Below are positions 46,837-56,412 of a DNA stretch of 64,000 nucleotides, one piece after another. The DNA comes from Thalassomonas viridans (lineage in GTDB: Bacteria; Pseudomonadota; Gammaproteobacteria; Enterobacterales; Alteromonadaceae). The DNA lies in contig NZ_CP059733.1 of NCBI RefSeq assembly GCF_000948985.2, forward strand, positions 186,001 through 250,000, read 5' to 3'. The notes under the pieces were generated by a model. The model made no database searches, was not told the DNA's origin, and saw nothing but the letters and a program-made list of their open reading frames with translations. The translations under genes were made by a program, and so were the position numbers. How positions within the stretch are numbered: the stretch's first letter is position 1; each line of letters begins with the position of its first letter.

Positions 46837-47421
46837 TTACTTGCTGGCCATTAAAAATTGCCATTGCTCATTAAAATCATCACTGGGTTTTTTGTTGAAA
46901 CTGGAGCGCACATACTGGCTGATTTTACCTTCGGTATATGAAACCAGCATATTGGCCAGCGCCTGTTCCGGGATTTCAAAACCTTTGCCTTCCCTTAGCT
47001 TGCGTTCACGTAATACCTGTTTGAACTGGGATTCTAGCTTTTCAAAAAACTGGTTCACCCTGACTCCCAGGCGTTCGTTTTCACCCATAATGGCGTCGCC
47101 GGATAAAATGCGGCACATGCCCGGGTTGCGCTCGGCAAAAATCAGCAGGACATGCAGGATATGATGGCAGCGGATCAGGGCTTCTTTGTGATCGCTGAGG
47201 ATCAAATTAATACGGGAAAAGATAGATTCTTCAATAAATTCGATTAAACCTTCGAACATCCGTGCCTTGGAAGGAAAGTGGCGGTATAAAGCCGCTTCAG
47301 ATACGCCCACTTCGGCCGCGAGTTTTGCCGTGGTAATGCGCTGTCCCGGACTGGTTTGCAGCATTAGCGCCAGGCATTCTAAAATTTGTTGCTTACGATT
47401 TGGTTTCTGATTAGCCGACAT
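46837..47421 (-). CDS. slmA: Nucleoid occlusion factor SlmA
   Basis: A 194-residue TetR-fold protein matching E. coli SlmA (198). It has [15 protein letters not shown], the DNA-binding [20 protein letters not shown], and [19 protein letters not shown] with [11 protein letters not shown]. SlmA binds specific chromosomal sites and blocks FtsZ assembly over the nucleoid. It lies downstream of coaBC as in relatives, but dut, normally between them, is missing. Confidence 0.95.
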   Translation of the reverse strand: MSANQKPNRKQQILECLALMLQTSPGQRITTAKLAAEVGVSEAALYRHFPSKARMFEGLIEFIEESIFSRINLILSDHKEALIRCHHILHVLLIFAERNPGMCRILSGDAIMGENERLGVRVNQFFEKLESQFKQVLRERKLREGKGFEIPEQALANMLVSYTEGKISQYVRSSFNKKPSDDFNEQWQFLMASK

Positions 47422-47449
47422 ACAACTTATTTCTCTGATTTATTGTTAT

Positions 47450-47471
47450 GGCCGGCTTTAGTAAGCCGGCC
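47450..47471. terminator. Hairpin between slmA and coaBC
   Basis: A 9-bp perfect stem (GGCCGGCTT and AAGCCGGCC) with a 4-base loop. The T run lies on the + side (TTATTTTTTT), while coaBC is transcribed on the - strand, so terminator action for coaBC is uncertain. Confidence 0.55.
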
Positions 47472-47547
47472 TTATTTTTTTGACGTGATTGTATAATGTT
47501 CTTTAGCAGCAATCCAACGTCAAACCGGGGTTATTGTACTTGAATGA

Positions 47548-48762
47548 TTATTCCGTGGGTGAACTTTTTGCTTGATATGCCTGATTAATTATTGTGACTA
47601 ACTGTCCGGCCACTTGCTGCTTGTCCGCTAAAGGGATTTCTGTGGCGCTGTCGGCGCTAAATACCGTAAGGGCATTATTTTCACTGTTAAACCCCTGCCC
47701 TGCCCTGGAGACATCATTGGCGGCGATCAAATCCAGCTTTTTGCGGCTGAGTTTGCCGCGGGCGTATTGTTCTACATCCTGGGTTTCTGCGGCAAAACCT
47801 ACGGTAAAGGGCCGCTCGGTAAGGGCGGAAACATCGGCGACAATATCCGGGTTTTTAACCAGGTTCAGCACCATTTCATCTGCCGTTTTTTTAATTTTCT
47901 GGGTGGCGACATCCGCCAGGCGGTAGTCGGCGACTGCGGCGCAGGCGACAAAAATATCTGCCTCGGGGGCAAGCGCCATGGCCTGCTGGTGCATCTCCAG
48001 GGCGCTGTTTACCTGGATCGTCTGACAACCTTGCGGCGGTGCAAGGTTGGCCGGGCCTGAGATCAGGGTTACCCGGGCGCCGACATTGACGGCTGCGCGG
48101 GCAATGGCATAACCCATTTTTCCCGAACTGTGGTTGGAAATATAACGCACCGGATCTATGGCTTCCCGGGTAGGGCCGGCGGTGATCACCCAGTGCTGGC
48201 CTGCCAGGATTTTTTCCCGGTACAGCTGGCAACAAAACTGGGTTAATTCTTCCGGTTCCAGCATACGTCCCAGGCCGACATCGCCGCAGGCCTGTTCTCC
48301 GGCCCCCGGGCCCCAGACGGTTACCTGGCGCTGTTTAAGGATATCGATATTGGCCTGGGTAGCATCGGCATGCCACATTTGCTGGTTCATGGCCGGGGCG
48401 ACCACGATTGGTGCGGCGCTGGCCAGACATATGGTGCTGAGCAGGTCGTCTGCCATACCCGTGGCCAGCCGGGCTAGGGTGTTGGCGCTTGCCGGGGCGA
48501 TTAAAATCAGATCAGCCCACTTGGCGAGTTCTATATGCCCCATGGCCAGTTCGGCCTGCGGGTCCAGTAAACTGTCGGCAACCGGGTTGGCTGATACTGC
48601 CTGTAAGGTCATAGGGGTAATAAAGGTTTGTGCGCCCTGGGTCATCACTACCCTGACATCGGCCCCCTGCTCTTTGAGCCGCCTGACGAGTTCCGGGGTT
48701 TTATAGGCCGCTATTCCGCCGGTGATCCCAAGAACAATTTTTTTGTCCTGAAGAATTTGCAT
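47548..48762 (-). CDS. coaBC: Bifunctional phosphopantothenoylcysteine decarboxylase/synthetase
   Basis: A 404-residue flavoprotein that makes 4'-phosphopantetheine for coenzyme A. The N-terminal CoaC part (1-190) has [45 protein letters not shown] and [10 protein letters not shown] with the active Cys. The C-terminal CoaB part has [37 protein letters not shown] and the KIKK lysines. It is divergent from radC, 101 bases apart, as in many gammaproteobacteria. Confidence 0.96.
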   Translation of the reverse strand: MQILQDKKIVLGITGGIAAYKTPELVRRLKEQGADVRVVMTQGAQTFITPMTLQAVSANPVADSLLDPQAELAMGHIELAKWADLILIAPASANTLARLATGMADDLLSTICLASAAPIVVAPAMNQQMWHADATQANIDILKQRQVTVWGPGAGEQACGDVGLGRMLEPEELTQFCCQLYREKILAGQHWVITAGPTREAIDPVRYISNHSSGKMGYAIARAAVNVGARVTLISGPANLAPPQGCQTIQVNSALEMHQQAMALAPEADIFVACAAVADYRLADVATQKIKKTADEMVLNLVKNPDIVADVSALTERPFTVGFAAETQDVEQYARGKLSRKKLDLIAANDVSRAGQGFNSENNALTVFSADSATEIPLADKQQVAGQLVTIINQAYQAKSSPTE

Positions 48763-48863
48763 AACCTGCTAATCTTAAAAATGTTTGCTGACAAGATAAC
48801 ATTATTGACGGTAAAAATCTCTTACCTATCGCTTTCTATCACTGCAAGATTATGGAATAACTT

Positions 48864-49538
48864 ATGTTAAAGGACTGGCCAGATCTCGAACGTCCCAGGG
48901 AAAAGTTACTTCACCTGGGGGCAGAAAGTTTAACGGATGCCGAGCTGCTGGCGATCTTTTTAAGGACCGGGGTCAAGGGCTGTCATGTGGTTGAGCTGGC
49001 GCAGCAGTTGCTGAAAAATTTCGGCAGCATTTCCGGCATATACCGAGCGGAACATGATGAGTTTTGCCAGCAGCACGGGCTGGGCAGCGCCAAGTTTGTG
49101 CAGCTGCAGGCCTGCCTGGAAATGTCGAAGCGGTATCTGGCGGAGCAGATGAAAACCGGACAGGAGCTGTTGTCTTCCCAGGCCACCCGGGACTATCTGG
49201 TTGCCGAATTGCGCCATGAAACCCGGGAAGTCTTCGCCGTACTTTATCTGAATAACCAGCACCAGGTGTTGAAGTTTGAACGGCTGTTTTTCGGCACCGT
49301 CGATGCGGCGGCCGTGTATCCCCGTATCGTGGTGGAGAAGGCGATAAAACACCATGCCGCCGCCGTGATCCTCAGCCATAACCATCCTTCCGGCCTGGCG
49401 GAAGCCAGCGTTGCCGACAAGCAAATTACCCAAAGGCTGATCCAGGCCCTGAATCTGGTGGATATCCGGGTGCTGGATCATATGATAGTGGCCGGCGGCC
49501 ATTGTTACTCGTTTGCCGAACACGGGGAATTGGATTAA
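48864..49538 (+). CDS. radC: RadC family JAB-domain protein
   Basis: A 224-residue protein. An N-terminal helix-hairpin-helix-like region (WPDLERPREKLLHLGAESLT, DAELLAIFLRTG) precedes an MPN/JAB metalloprotease-like domain with HNHPSG and downstream Asp (SHNHPSGLAEASVADKQIT). Despite the name, a role in DNA repair is not established; metal-dependent hydrolase activity is inferred from the fold. It is divergent from coaBC. The 179 bases after it hold no clear feature. Confidence 0.94.
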   Translation: MLKDWPDLERPREKLLHLGAESLTDAELLAIFLRTGVKGCHVVELAQQLLKNFGSISGIYRAEHDEFCQQHGLGSAKFVQLQACLEMSKRYLAEQMKTGQELLSSQATRDYLVAELRHETREVFAVLYLNNQHQVLKFERLFFGTVDAAAVYPRIVVEKAIKHHAAAVILSHNHPSGLAEASVADKQITQRLIQALNLVDIRVLDHMIVAGGHCYSFAEHGELD

Positions 49539-49717
49539 GTCTTTTTAAGCAGAAAGTACCGGAAAACTGGGATAAAAGCTGACAAAAAGCCGCGAAAATT
49601 TGCAAGCTGGCAATATGGCGATTAGCTTTATAGTTAAGGCCAATTAACATGTGATTGATTTTGTGCTGTTTGCAATAGTGGTTAAATGAGTTGGGTTAAT
49701 GATTAGAGGGCAAGCTG

Positions 49718-50023
49718 ATGAGAGATGGCAGTAGTATAGATATCGAACGCCGGGGGGCTTTTCGGCTGGATATGGAAAAAGAGCTGGTGGATGTTGGCTG
49801 GACCGATGCCGGCGGGCAGCAGTACCAGAAAAAAATCACTTGTGTCGACTTCTCCCGTACCGGTGTCAGGCTCGACAGCGATCAACCCATTCCGCTGGAT
49901 ACAAAAACCCATATTTTGTTTAAAGCCGCCAACCCCGGCAGTAAATCCATGACGGGCAGGGTGATCCGTTGCAAACAGCAAGACAACGGCTGGTTCGAAA
50001 TCGCATTAAAGCTGGACGATTAG
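49718..50023 (+). CDS. PilZ domain protein
   Basis: A 101-residue single-domain protein. The c-di-GMP-binding signature is present: RxxxR as RRGAFR at residues 11-16 and DxSxxG as DFSRTG at 44-49, followed by beta strands with GRVIRCKQQDNGWFEIAL. PilZ proteins bind cyclic di-GMP and act on motility, secretion or adhesion. It lies 64 bases before the ParA-like gene on the same strand and may share its transcript, though a link in function is not clear. Confidence 0.88.
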   Translation: MRDGSSIDIERRGAFRLDMEKELVDVGWTDAGGQQYQKKITCVDFSRTGVRLDSDQPIPLDTKTHILFKAANPGSKSMTGRVIRCKQQDNGWFEIALKLDD

Positions 50024-50087
50024 GGTCTGCTTATCTTTAGCTATACTAAATGAATCTCGGGCAGGTGACCATAAAAGGACTGGCGAC

Positions 50088-50756
50088 ATGATGATATTAG
50101 TAGGTGGTGAAAAAGGTGGTAGCGGAAAGAGCTGCCTGGCGCAAAACCTGGCGGTATATTTTGCCCGGGAAAAAGACGCCATAGTGCTTATGGTGGACTG
50201 TGATCCGCAAAGGACCACGTCCGACTGGATTCAGGCACGCAATACCGACCCGACCTTACCCGCTATTAACTGCATTCAACTTTACGGTAAAATACGCAAC
50301 GACTTGTTAAGCCTGGGGCAGCATTATGATTATGTGATTGTCGATTGCGGCGGCCAGGACAACCTGGCCTTGCGGGCGGCGATGTCGGTGTCGGATCATG
50401 TGGTGATCCCCCTCAGGCCGAAGCGCCGGGATTTAAAAACCGTGGCCCATATGGAGGACATGCTCAGTACCTGTAAAATGGTCAACCCCAAAATGCTGGC
50501 TTCATTTGTGATCACCCAGTGCCCCTCCCTGCCCAATCAGGCCTGCCGTATTCTCGAAGCCAAAGAAGTCTGCAGTTCCTATGGCATTAATGTGCTCGAT
50601 TCCGTGACGTTCAGCCGTAATATTTATGATGACAGTGAAGAAAAAGGTTCTTCGGTGCTGGAGATTGATCCCCAGGGTAAGGCGGCTGCTGAAATCCTTG
50701 CCATTGCCGAAGAACTTCTGGCGATGAAACCGGATAACTCGCATGAGTTTAACTGA
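50088..50756 (+). CDS. ParA/MinD-family ATPase, orphan
   Basis: A 222-residue P-loop ATPase of the ParA/Soj group. The deviant Walker A GGEKGGSGKS has the signature Lys9; MVDCDPQRTTSDW is the A' motif and YVIVDCGGQDN the Walker B region. It has no N-terminal helix-turn-helix, as in short plasmid-type ParA proteins. No ParB gene follows; instead a ribbon-helix-helix-like gene overlaps it by 14 bases. Such small pairs occur on plasmids and as chromosomal orphans that place protein clusters. A role in partition or in positioning a cell-surface machine is inferred only from the family. Confidence 0.9.
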   Translation: MMILVGGEKGGSGKSCLAQNLAVYFAREKDAIVLMVDCDPQRTTSDWIQARNTDPTLPAINCIQLYGKIRNDLLSLGQHYDYVIVDCGGQDNLALRAAMSVSDHVVIPLRPKRRDLKTVAHMEDMLSTCKMVNPKMLASFVITQCPSLPNQACRILEAKEVCSSYGINVLDSVTFSRNIYDDSEEKGSSVLEIDPQGKAAAEILAIAEELLAMKPDNSHEFN

Positions 50757-51087
50757 TCTTAAAAAGTCAAAAAAAACAGCGGTGAAAAAGAAAAATTTTA
50801 CCGTGGACGAGTTTATTTCCGATGCGGAGAACTATGCCAAAGGCCGGCCGGGATTAGTCAGCGGCGAGCAAGACTTAACCCGCGAGCAGGACGTTGCGCC
50901 ACCAGCCAGTAAACCTTTCCGCCATGCCACTTTTACCTTAAGCGAAGAAGCCATTGAACAGCTGCAAACCCTGGCCAGGGAAAGCAAGCTGGCCAAATCC
51001 CATATTATCCGTATCTTGATCGCCGATCTGGGCAGCAAGGAGCAGCAGGAACAATTGAAAATGCTGCTGTCATCTGATATTAATTGA
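50743..51087 (+). CDS. Small DNA-binding-like partner of the ParA-type ATPase
   Basis: A 114-residue protein with a Lys-rich N-terminus (LKKSKKTAVKKKNFTVDEF) and a C-terminal segment, about residues 58-100, that looks like a ribbon-helix-helix fold (RHATFTLSEEAIEQLQTLAR, then KLAKSHIIRILI). Its start overlaps the ATPase gene by 14 bases, so translation is coupled. In plasmids, RHH proteins of this size act as centromere-binding ParB substitutes or repressors. Here it probably serves as the DNA- or partner-binding half of the pair. Confidence 0.8.
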   Translation: MSLTDLKKSKKTAVKKKNFTVDEFISDAENYAKGRPGLVSGEQDLTREQDVAPPASKPFRHATFTLSEEAIEQLQTLARESKLAKSHIIRILIADLGSKEQQEQLKMLLSSDIN

Positions 51088-51399
51088 CCGCTTTCGGGGC
51101 TTTATTTTGAGCTAAAGTCCCGGTATTTTACGGTAACCTGACGATAAAACCCGGTTTATATTTGCGCATATAGCTGCATTTAGCAGCAATATTTGTTGTA
51201 AAAACTCGCGATTTCTGCCGGTGTTATTTTTTTTAACCAATTGAAATATCAGGTTAAATATATAGTTTTTACTTAGGGTTAGAGAAAAGCTGGTATTCAT
51301 CATTTAGTTTCTCTATAATATGCCACCTTTTTCAGGATCCCAAGGCGACGGCCGTGGGGCAAGATAGCTCGAGCTGAAATTAATTTTGGAGTGACTCAC
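51088..51399 (+). promoter_or_regulatory. Upstream region of the ribosomal protein genes
   Basis: A 312-base gap. TATAAT at 51314-51319 is a perfect -10 hexamer; no good -35 is seen. GGAG at about 51388 serves rpmB. An antisense frame of 63 codons here has no family features and is not accepted as a gene. Confidence 0.55.
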
Positions 51400-51636
51400 A
51401 TGTCTAAAGTTTGCCAAGTAACAGGCAAAAAACCAGTCGTAGGGAACAACCGTTCTCACGCAAGAAACGCTACTCGTCGTCGTTTCTTACCTAACCTTCA
51501 ATCTCACCGTTTTTGGGTTGAAAGTGAAAATCGTTTCGTTAAATTACGCTTAACTCCTAAAGGTATGCGTATTATCGATAAAAAAGGCATCGATGCTGTA
51601 TTAGCAGACATCCGTGCTCGCGGCGAAAAAGTTTAA
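51400..51636 (+). CDS. rpmB: Ribosomal protein bL28
   Basis: A 78-residue protein, same length as E. coli L28. It reads [20 protein letters not shown] and carries [14 protein letters not shown] and [18 protein letters not shown]. An upstream in-frame GTG at 51391 exists, but ATG at 51400 has GGAG at 8 bases and matches the family start. It binds 23S rRNA in the large subunit. It is cotranscribed with rpmG, 9 bases downstream. Confidence 0.97.
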   Translation: MSKVCQVTGKKPVVGNNRSHARNATRRRFLPNLQSHRFWVESENRFVKLRLTPKGMRIIDKKGIDAVLADIRARGEKV

Positions 51637-51645
51637 GGAATTATT

Positions 51646-51801
51646 ATGCGTGATAAAATTCGTTTAGTTTCCAGCGCCGGTACAGGTCATTTTTATACTA
51701 CCGACAAGAATAAAAAGACTATGCCTGAAAAGATGGAAATCAAAAAGTTTGATCCTAAAGCACGTAAGCACGTGATGTACAAAGAAGCTAAAATCAAGTA
51801 A
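51646..51801 (+). CDS. rpmG: Ribosomal protein bL33
   Basis: A 51-residue protein, [20 protein letters not shown] continuing to [18 protein letters not shown]. It is the Cys-free form of bL33 (no CxxC zinc motifs), so it is not the zinc-binding paralogue. AAGGA lies just before the ATG. The rpmB-rpmG order followed by mutM is common in gammaproteobacteria. A terminator follows. Confidence 0.96.
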   Translation: MRDKIRLVSSAGTGHFYTTDKNKKTMPEKMEIKKFDPKARKHVMYKEAKIK

Positions 51802-51820
51802 TTTTAGTTTTCTTGGCAAA

Positions 51821-51846
51821 AACCCGGTTTTTACCGGGTTTTTTAT
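51821..51846 (+). terminator. Terminator of rpmBG
   Basis: AACCCGGT pairs with ACCGGGTT around TTTT, followed by T4 and further T-rich sequence. Confidence 0.92.
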
Positions 51847-51897
51847 TGCCTGAAATTCAGTATCATACTGTTATGGGTAAATAAGGTGAGTGTAGGG

Positions 51898-52380
51898 ATG
51901 AAGTTATCGCGGGCCGGCTGGAATAATGTCATTATTTTTTCTGTGATGTCTATGATATTACTGATCAACCAGATGAACCAAGGTCTGTTTGACGGCGGTG
52001 AGACCAGCGGCGCAGAAGAGCAGTTTATCATCGAGCGCCACAGCGCGATTTTAACCCTGGAAGTTAACCAGCAGCTGGTGATTGAGCGTATCGGCCGCAC
52101 CTGGCGGGCGACGCCGGCGAAAATCACCGGCCAGGCCCTGGATCAGATGATGCTGGCCTGGCAGGATAACAGTGGCACTAAGGTGGAGGCGCCGGACGGG
52201 CTTGAGCAGGTATCCGCCGTGATCGTCACTATGCACCTGGCGGGGCAGGAACAGCCGCAGGTGTTTAGCCTGTATCCGGCGGCAGACCAATTGTTCCTTT
52301 ACCGTCATAGCGACAACAGCTGGTTGTCTTTGCCTCTGCCTATTTACCAGCAGTTATTACCCCAGATCCTTTTGCAGTGA
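51898..52380 (+). CDS. Membrane-anchored protein of unknown function
   Basis: A 160-residue protein with one N-terminal hydrophobic segment (about 8-26, NNVIIFSVMSMILLINQ) and a periplasmic-looking domain of about 130 residues rich in beta character (AILTLEVNQQLVIERIGRTW). I do not recognise a family. It sits directly before mutM, 12 bases apart, and is probably cotranscribed. ATG at 51898 is chosen because AAGGTGAG lies 8 bases before it; an upstream GTG at 51886 would add 4 residues. Confidence 0.75.
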   Translation: MKLSRAGWNNVIIFSVMSMILLINQMNQGLFDGGETSGAEEQFIIERHSAILTLEVNQQLVIERIGRTWRATPAKITGQALDQMMLAWQDNSGTKVEAPDGLEQVSAVIVTMHLAGQEQPQVFSLYPAADQLFLYRHSDNSWLSLPLPIYQQLLPQILLQ

Positions 52381-52392
52381 AACCTTTAGATT

Positions 52393-53208
52393 ATGCCCGA
52401 ATTACCCGAAGTTGAAGTTTGTCGCCTGGGGATCAGCCCCCATATTCTCGGCCAGCAAGTCACGGATGTGATTGTCCGCAATGCCAGTTTGCGCTGGCCG
52501 ATCCCGGATGAGGTGAAACACCTGACAGGCCATAAAGTGCAGGCGGTGGATCGCCGCTCCAAATATCTGTTGCTCCGTTTTGATACCGGTACCTTAGTGC
52601 TGCATCTGGGCATGTCAGGGACTATCCGGGTGATAGAGGCGGATACGCCTGTGGCCAAACACGATCATTTTGATCTGGTTTTTGGCCATCACCGTGCCCT
52701 GCGCCTGAACGATCCCCGGCGCTTTGGCGCGGTATTGTGGCTGGATCAGCACCAGGATGATTTGGGGCTGTTGAGTAAGTTGGGACCGGAGCCCCTCAGC
52801 GAGGATTTCGGTGCCGGTTATCTGTATGCCAAGGCAAAAAACCGTAAGGTGGCCATTAAAACCTTGCTGATGAACAACCAGATCGTGGTTGGGGTCGGTA
52901 ATATTTATGCCAATGAAGCCCTGTTCCAGGCGGGCATACTGCCCACCACACCCGCCAATACCTTAAGCGAACAGCGGCTGGACAAGCTGACGGATATTAT
53001 CAAAGCCGTGCTTAAGGCGGCGATTAAGCAGGGGGGCACCACCCTGAAAGATTTCACCCAGGCGGACGGGCGTCCGGGGTATTTTGCCCAGTCGCTTTAT
53101 GTTTATGGCCGGGCCGGACAACCCTGTTTGCAGTGCAGCAGCGAGCTGCTGGAAGTGCGCCAGGGCAACCGCAGTTCGGTATATTGCCCCAGCTGCCAGA
53201 CAGACTAA
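52393..53208 (+). CDS. mutM: Formamidopyrimidine-DNA glycosylase MutM/Fpg
   Basis: A 271-residue DNA repair glycosylase that removes 8-oxoguanine and nicks the strand. The N-terminal MPELPEVEVCRLG exposes catalytic Pro after Met removal, with Glu3. LHLGMSGTIRV, VGVGNIYANEALF and the C-terminal zinc finger with CLQC and CPSC cysteines are intact. It lies tail to tail with coaD, only 4 bases apart. Confidence 0.97.
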   Translation: MPELPEVEVCRLGISPHILGQQVTDVIVRNASLRWPIPDEVKHLTGHKVQAVDRRSKYLLLRFDTGTLVLHLGMSGTIRVIEADTPVAKHDHFDLVFGHHRALRLNDPRRFGAVLWLDQHQDDLGLLSKLGPEPLSEDFGAGYLYAKAKNRKVAIKTLLMNNQIVVGVGNIYANEALFQAGILPTTPANTLSEQRLDKLTDIIKAVLKAAIKQGGTTLKDFTQADGRPGYFAQSLYVYGRAGQPCLQCSSELLEVRQGNRSSVYCPSCQTD

Positions 53209-53212
53209 ACGG

Positions 53213-53704
<492 letters not shown>

Positions 53705-53863
53705 TTATTGCTTGATGATGCTAATATTGTAAAGGGCTGGCTGGCGGAATAACAACCGGGATCAGGGACTTTTGTTAAAGTATTTACTCGAAACACTTTC
53801 CGTGAGGCATTTTTTGATAGTATGATAGCAGGATTAGTGTGGGCATTATAAGAAGATAATAAT

Positions 53864-54520
53864 ATGAAGACGCGTGACAAAATAATACAAGCAAGTATTG
53901 CATTATTTAACGAGCAGGGGGAGCGTAATGTAACGACCAATCATATTGCCGCCCATCTCGGCATCAGTCCGGGCAATTTGTATTATCACTTCCGCAATAA
54001 AGAAGACATCATCTTATCCATCTATGAAGAATATGCCCGCAACCTGGTATTAGAGACTTTCCCCCAGGTCTCCCCGGATGTTAAACCCCTGGACGCCATC
54101 ATTCTATATATGGATGCCGTGTTCCAGGCGATGATGAAATTCCGCTTTTTCTACAGTAATTTACCTGTGCTATTGGCAAAAAACCCCAGCTTGCGCGACA
54201 AATATGTCAGCGTACAGCAGTCTATCGCCGAGCGGGTCAGCCAGTTGCTGGTGTCGCTGCGGGATGCCGATATGATGGATTTTGAGGATGAAGACCTGCC
54301 GGATATTGTCAGCATTTTACGCCTGGTGAATACCTTCTGGATCAGCTTCTACCAGACGCAGAATATCGATGTCGAGATTAACGATGCCGTATTCTACCAG
54401 GGAGTGTTGAAAATTCTGGTGATCATCCGTCCCTATATCACGGAATCCGCCATGCCCGAGTTTCTTAAAGCCAGGGAAATGTACCAGCAGCGTTATATGA
54501 ATGCCCTGCATGCGGCATAG
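53864..54520 (+). CDS. TetR-family transcriptional regulator
   Basis: A 218-residue regulator with an N-terminal TetR helix-turn-helix (KTRDKIIQASIALFNEQGER, TTNHIAAHLGISPGNLYYHF, then RNKEDI). The C-terminal ligand domain is helical and resembles the group with TetR_C YcdC-like features seen in lipid and fatty-acid regulators, but the ligand cannot be named. It is convergent with kdkA (11 bases between stops) and upstream of no obvious target; coaD is divergent across a 168-base region that may hold its operator. Confidence 0.9.
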   Translation: MKTRDKIIQASIALFNEQGERNVTTNHIAAHLGISPGNLYYHFRNKEDIILSIYEEYARNLVLETFPQVSPDVKPLDAIILYMDAVFQAMMKFRFFYSNLPVLLAKNPSLRDKYVSVQQSIAERVSQLLVSLRDADMMDFEDEDLPDIVSILRLVNTFWISFYQTQNIDVEINDAVFYQGVLKILVIIRPYITESAMPEFLKAREMYQQRYMNALHAA

Positions 54521-54531
54521 GCAAGTTGCCG

Positions 54532-55278
54532 CTAGGTTTTTTTAAGGTAGCCCTGCTGCAGCAGTTGCCAGTGTTCTTCCCGCCAATGGAAGCCGGGTAT
54601 CTTATTCAACTCTTTACGAAAAGATCTCAGTAACCTCTCCATATTCGCCTGTTGCCAGCTGTCGGCGACGGTGCGCTGTTCGCCGCGGTCAAAATCGATC
54701 AGGAAAACCCTGCTTTGCTGGTCCAGCAGGATATTATGGATATTGAGGTCGTGATGGTAGATGCCGTGATCGTGAAAGCGGCGTATGGTAGCGCCTATCT
54801 CAGGCCAAAGGGCTTCATCCAGGGGCTTGCGGCTTAATATGCCCACCAGGTCTTCGGCATCTTTTATGCGGGTGGAAAGCAGGTCGGCGCGGTAAAACAG
54901 CCCCTTGCGGATCACCCGGTAGGCCACAGGCTGCGGCGCCGGCAAGCCGAGCTGTTCCAAGGTCAGCAATAACGAATATTCCCGTGCCGCCCGGGTATTG
55001 TTCTGGCCGGTGAACCAGTAACTGTCTTTATTGAACTTACCGATCAGGCCGCCGCGGTAATAGTGCCTGAGTACCCATTGCTGCTTATTATGTGAAACAA
55101 ACCAGGTGGTGCCCCTGCCGCGGGCGGTGCCGTCGACGGTCTTATGTCTTAGCCAGTAATCTTCGCCGAGCATTTCGGGGGAAAAGTCGGGGATTTTTTC
55201 TTCGTCGAAGACGCAATAAAGGTTGTCCTGCTGTAAAACTTTTTCCCGGCAAGGTTTTACAATTGCTGGCTGGTTCAA
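54532..55278 (-). CDS. kdkA: 3-deoxy-D-manno-octulosonic acid (Kdo) kinase
   Basis: A 248-residue protein of the KdkA/WaaP kinase group that phosphorylates Kdo in the lipopolysaccharide inner core. It has GRGTTWFV, WVLRHYYRGGLIGKF (Lys/Arg nucleotide-binding region), and the kinase-like HDHGIYHHDLNIHNILLD and FLIDFDRGEQR catalytic and metal loops. The start is TTG at 55278 with AGGG 7 bases upstream; no ATG lies near. Organisms with KdkA usually have a single phosphorylated Kdo, which fits the nearby waaA. Confidence 0.92.
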   Translation of the reverse strand: MNQPAIVKPCREKVLQQDNLYCVFDEEKIPDFSPEMLGEDYWLRHKTVDGTARGRGTTWFVSHNKQQWVLRHYYRGGLIGKFNKDSYWFTGQNNTRAAREYSLLLTLEQLGLPAPQPVAYRVIRKGLFYRADLLSTRIKDAEDLVGILSRKPLDEALWPEIGATIRRFHDHGIYHHDLNIHNILLDQQSRVFLIDFDRGEQRTVADSWQQANMERLLRSFRKELNKIPGFHWREEHWQLLQQGYLKKT

Positions 55279-55328
55279 GATAATAGCCCTAATTTTTCAA
55301 TTCAGCTGCCTATTGTGGTGATTCCTTA

Positions 55329-56396
55329 ATGCCGGGTCAAATAACTGCTCCAAAAAATTTATGTTTATTACGTTTATCTGCCATCGGCGATGTTTGCCAT
55401 GCCGTGGCTATGGTGCAGCATATTCAGCGCCATTGGCCCGAGACCAAAATTACCTGGGTAATAGGTAAGATCGAAGCCAGTTTGCTGCAGGGATTGGATA
55501 ACGTAGAGTTTGTTATTTTTGATAAAAAAGCGGGTTTGCAGGGGTACAAAGATCTGCGCGCCCGGCTGAAACAGCGCAGGTTTGATCTGTTACTGCATAT
55601 GCAGGTAGCCCTGAGGGCCAGCCTGGCCAGTTTATGTATTCCCGCCAAGGTAAAAATTGGCTTTGACCGCAAGCGCGCCATCGAAGGGCAGTGGCTGTTT
55701 ACCAATAAACGCATTGCTCCCCAGGAGCATCCCCATGTGCTGGACGGTTTTATGGGTTTTGCCCGTGCCCTTGGGCTTGAGCCCGCCAGCCCCAGCTGGC
55801 AAATGCCGATTTCGGATGAAGATATGCTTTGGGCCAGTGAACAGCTGGCCGGGGATAAACCTGTAGCTGTGATCTGTCCCGCAGCCAGCAAGGCCGAGCG
55901 TAACTGGCATGCCCGGGGCTATGCCCAGGCAGCGGATCATCTGGCGGAATTGGGCTTTTTACCTGTGATTTGTGGCGGGCCGACGGCGCTTGAGCAGCAA
56001 CTGGCTGAAGAAATCAGTGAACTGAGCCGGGTGCAGGTAGAAAACCTGGTGGGAAAAACCAGCTTAAAACAGCTGCTGGCGGTGCTTAAACTGGCGCACC
56101 TGGTGATAGCCCCGGATACCGGGCCGGCCCATATGGCGGTTACGGTTAATACCCCGGTTATCGGCCTGTATGCCCACAGCAACCCGCACCGTACCGGTCC
56201 CTATCTGTTCCAGCATTATGTGGTGAGCTGTTACCAGCAGGCGGTGCAAAAGCAATACGGCAAGCCCTTAAGCAAGCTTCCCTGGGGTACACGGGCCAAA
56301 GGCGCCGAGCTGATGAACGAGCTCAGCATAGAGCAGGTGAAAGATAAGATTCGCCAGCTGATCGCCGATCATTATCCCGAACTCGGCCGGTTATAA
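55329..56396 (+). CDS. Glycosyltransferase family 9, LPS heptosyltransferase-like
   Basis: A 355-residue GT9 enzyme. It has the N-terminal LCLLRLSAIGDVCHAVAMVQ, MQVALRASLASLCIPAKVKI, the nucleotide-sugar motif APDTGPAHMAVTVNTPVIGL and YAHSNPHRTGPY. Members move ADP-heptose onto the inner core; the sequence resembles heptosyltransferase I more than II, but the acceptor is not certain. It sits between kdkA (divergent) and waaA (convergent), all lipid A-core functions. Confidence 0.9.
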   Translation: MPGQITAPKNLCLLRLSAIGDVCHAVAMVQHIQRHWPETKITWVIGKIEASLLQGLDNVEFVIFDKKAGLQGYKDLRARLKQRRFDLLLHMQVALRASLASLCIPAKVKIGFDRKRAIEGQWLFTNKRIAPQEHPHVLDGFMGFARALGLEPASPSWQMPISDEDMLWASEQLAGDKPVAVICPAASKAERNWHARGYAQAADHLAELGFLPVICGGPTALEQQLAEEISELSRVQVENLVGKTSLKQLLAVLKLAHLVIAPDTGPAHMAVTVNTPVIGLYAHSNPHRTGPYLFQHYVVSCYQQAVQKQYGKPLSKLPWGTRAKGAELMNELSIEQVKDKIRQLIADHYPELGRL

Positions 56397-56412
56397 TCAG
56401 GTATTAAGAGAT

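Noticed and set aside
51112..51303. 63-codon antisense frame upstream of rpmB
   Set aside because: It overlaps the promoter region and has no recognisable features.
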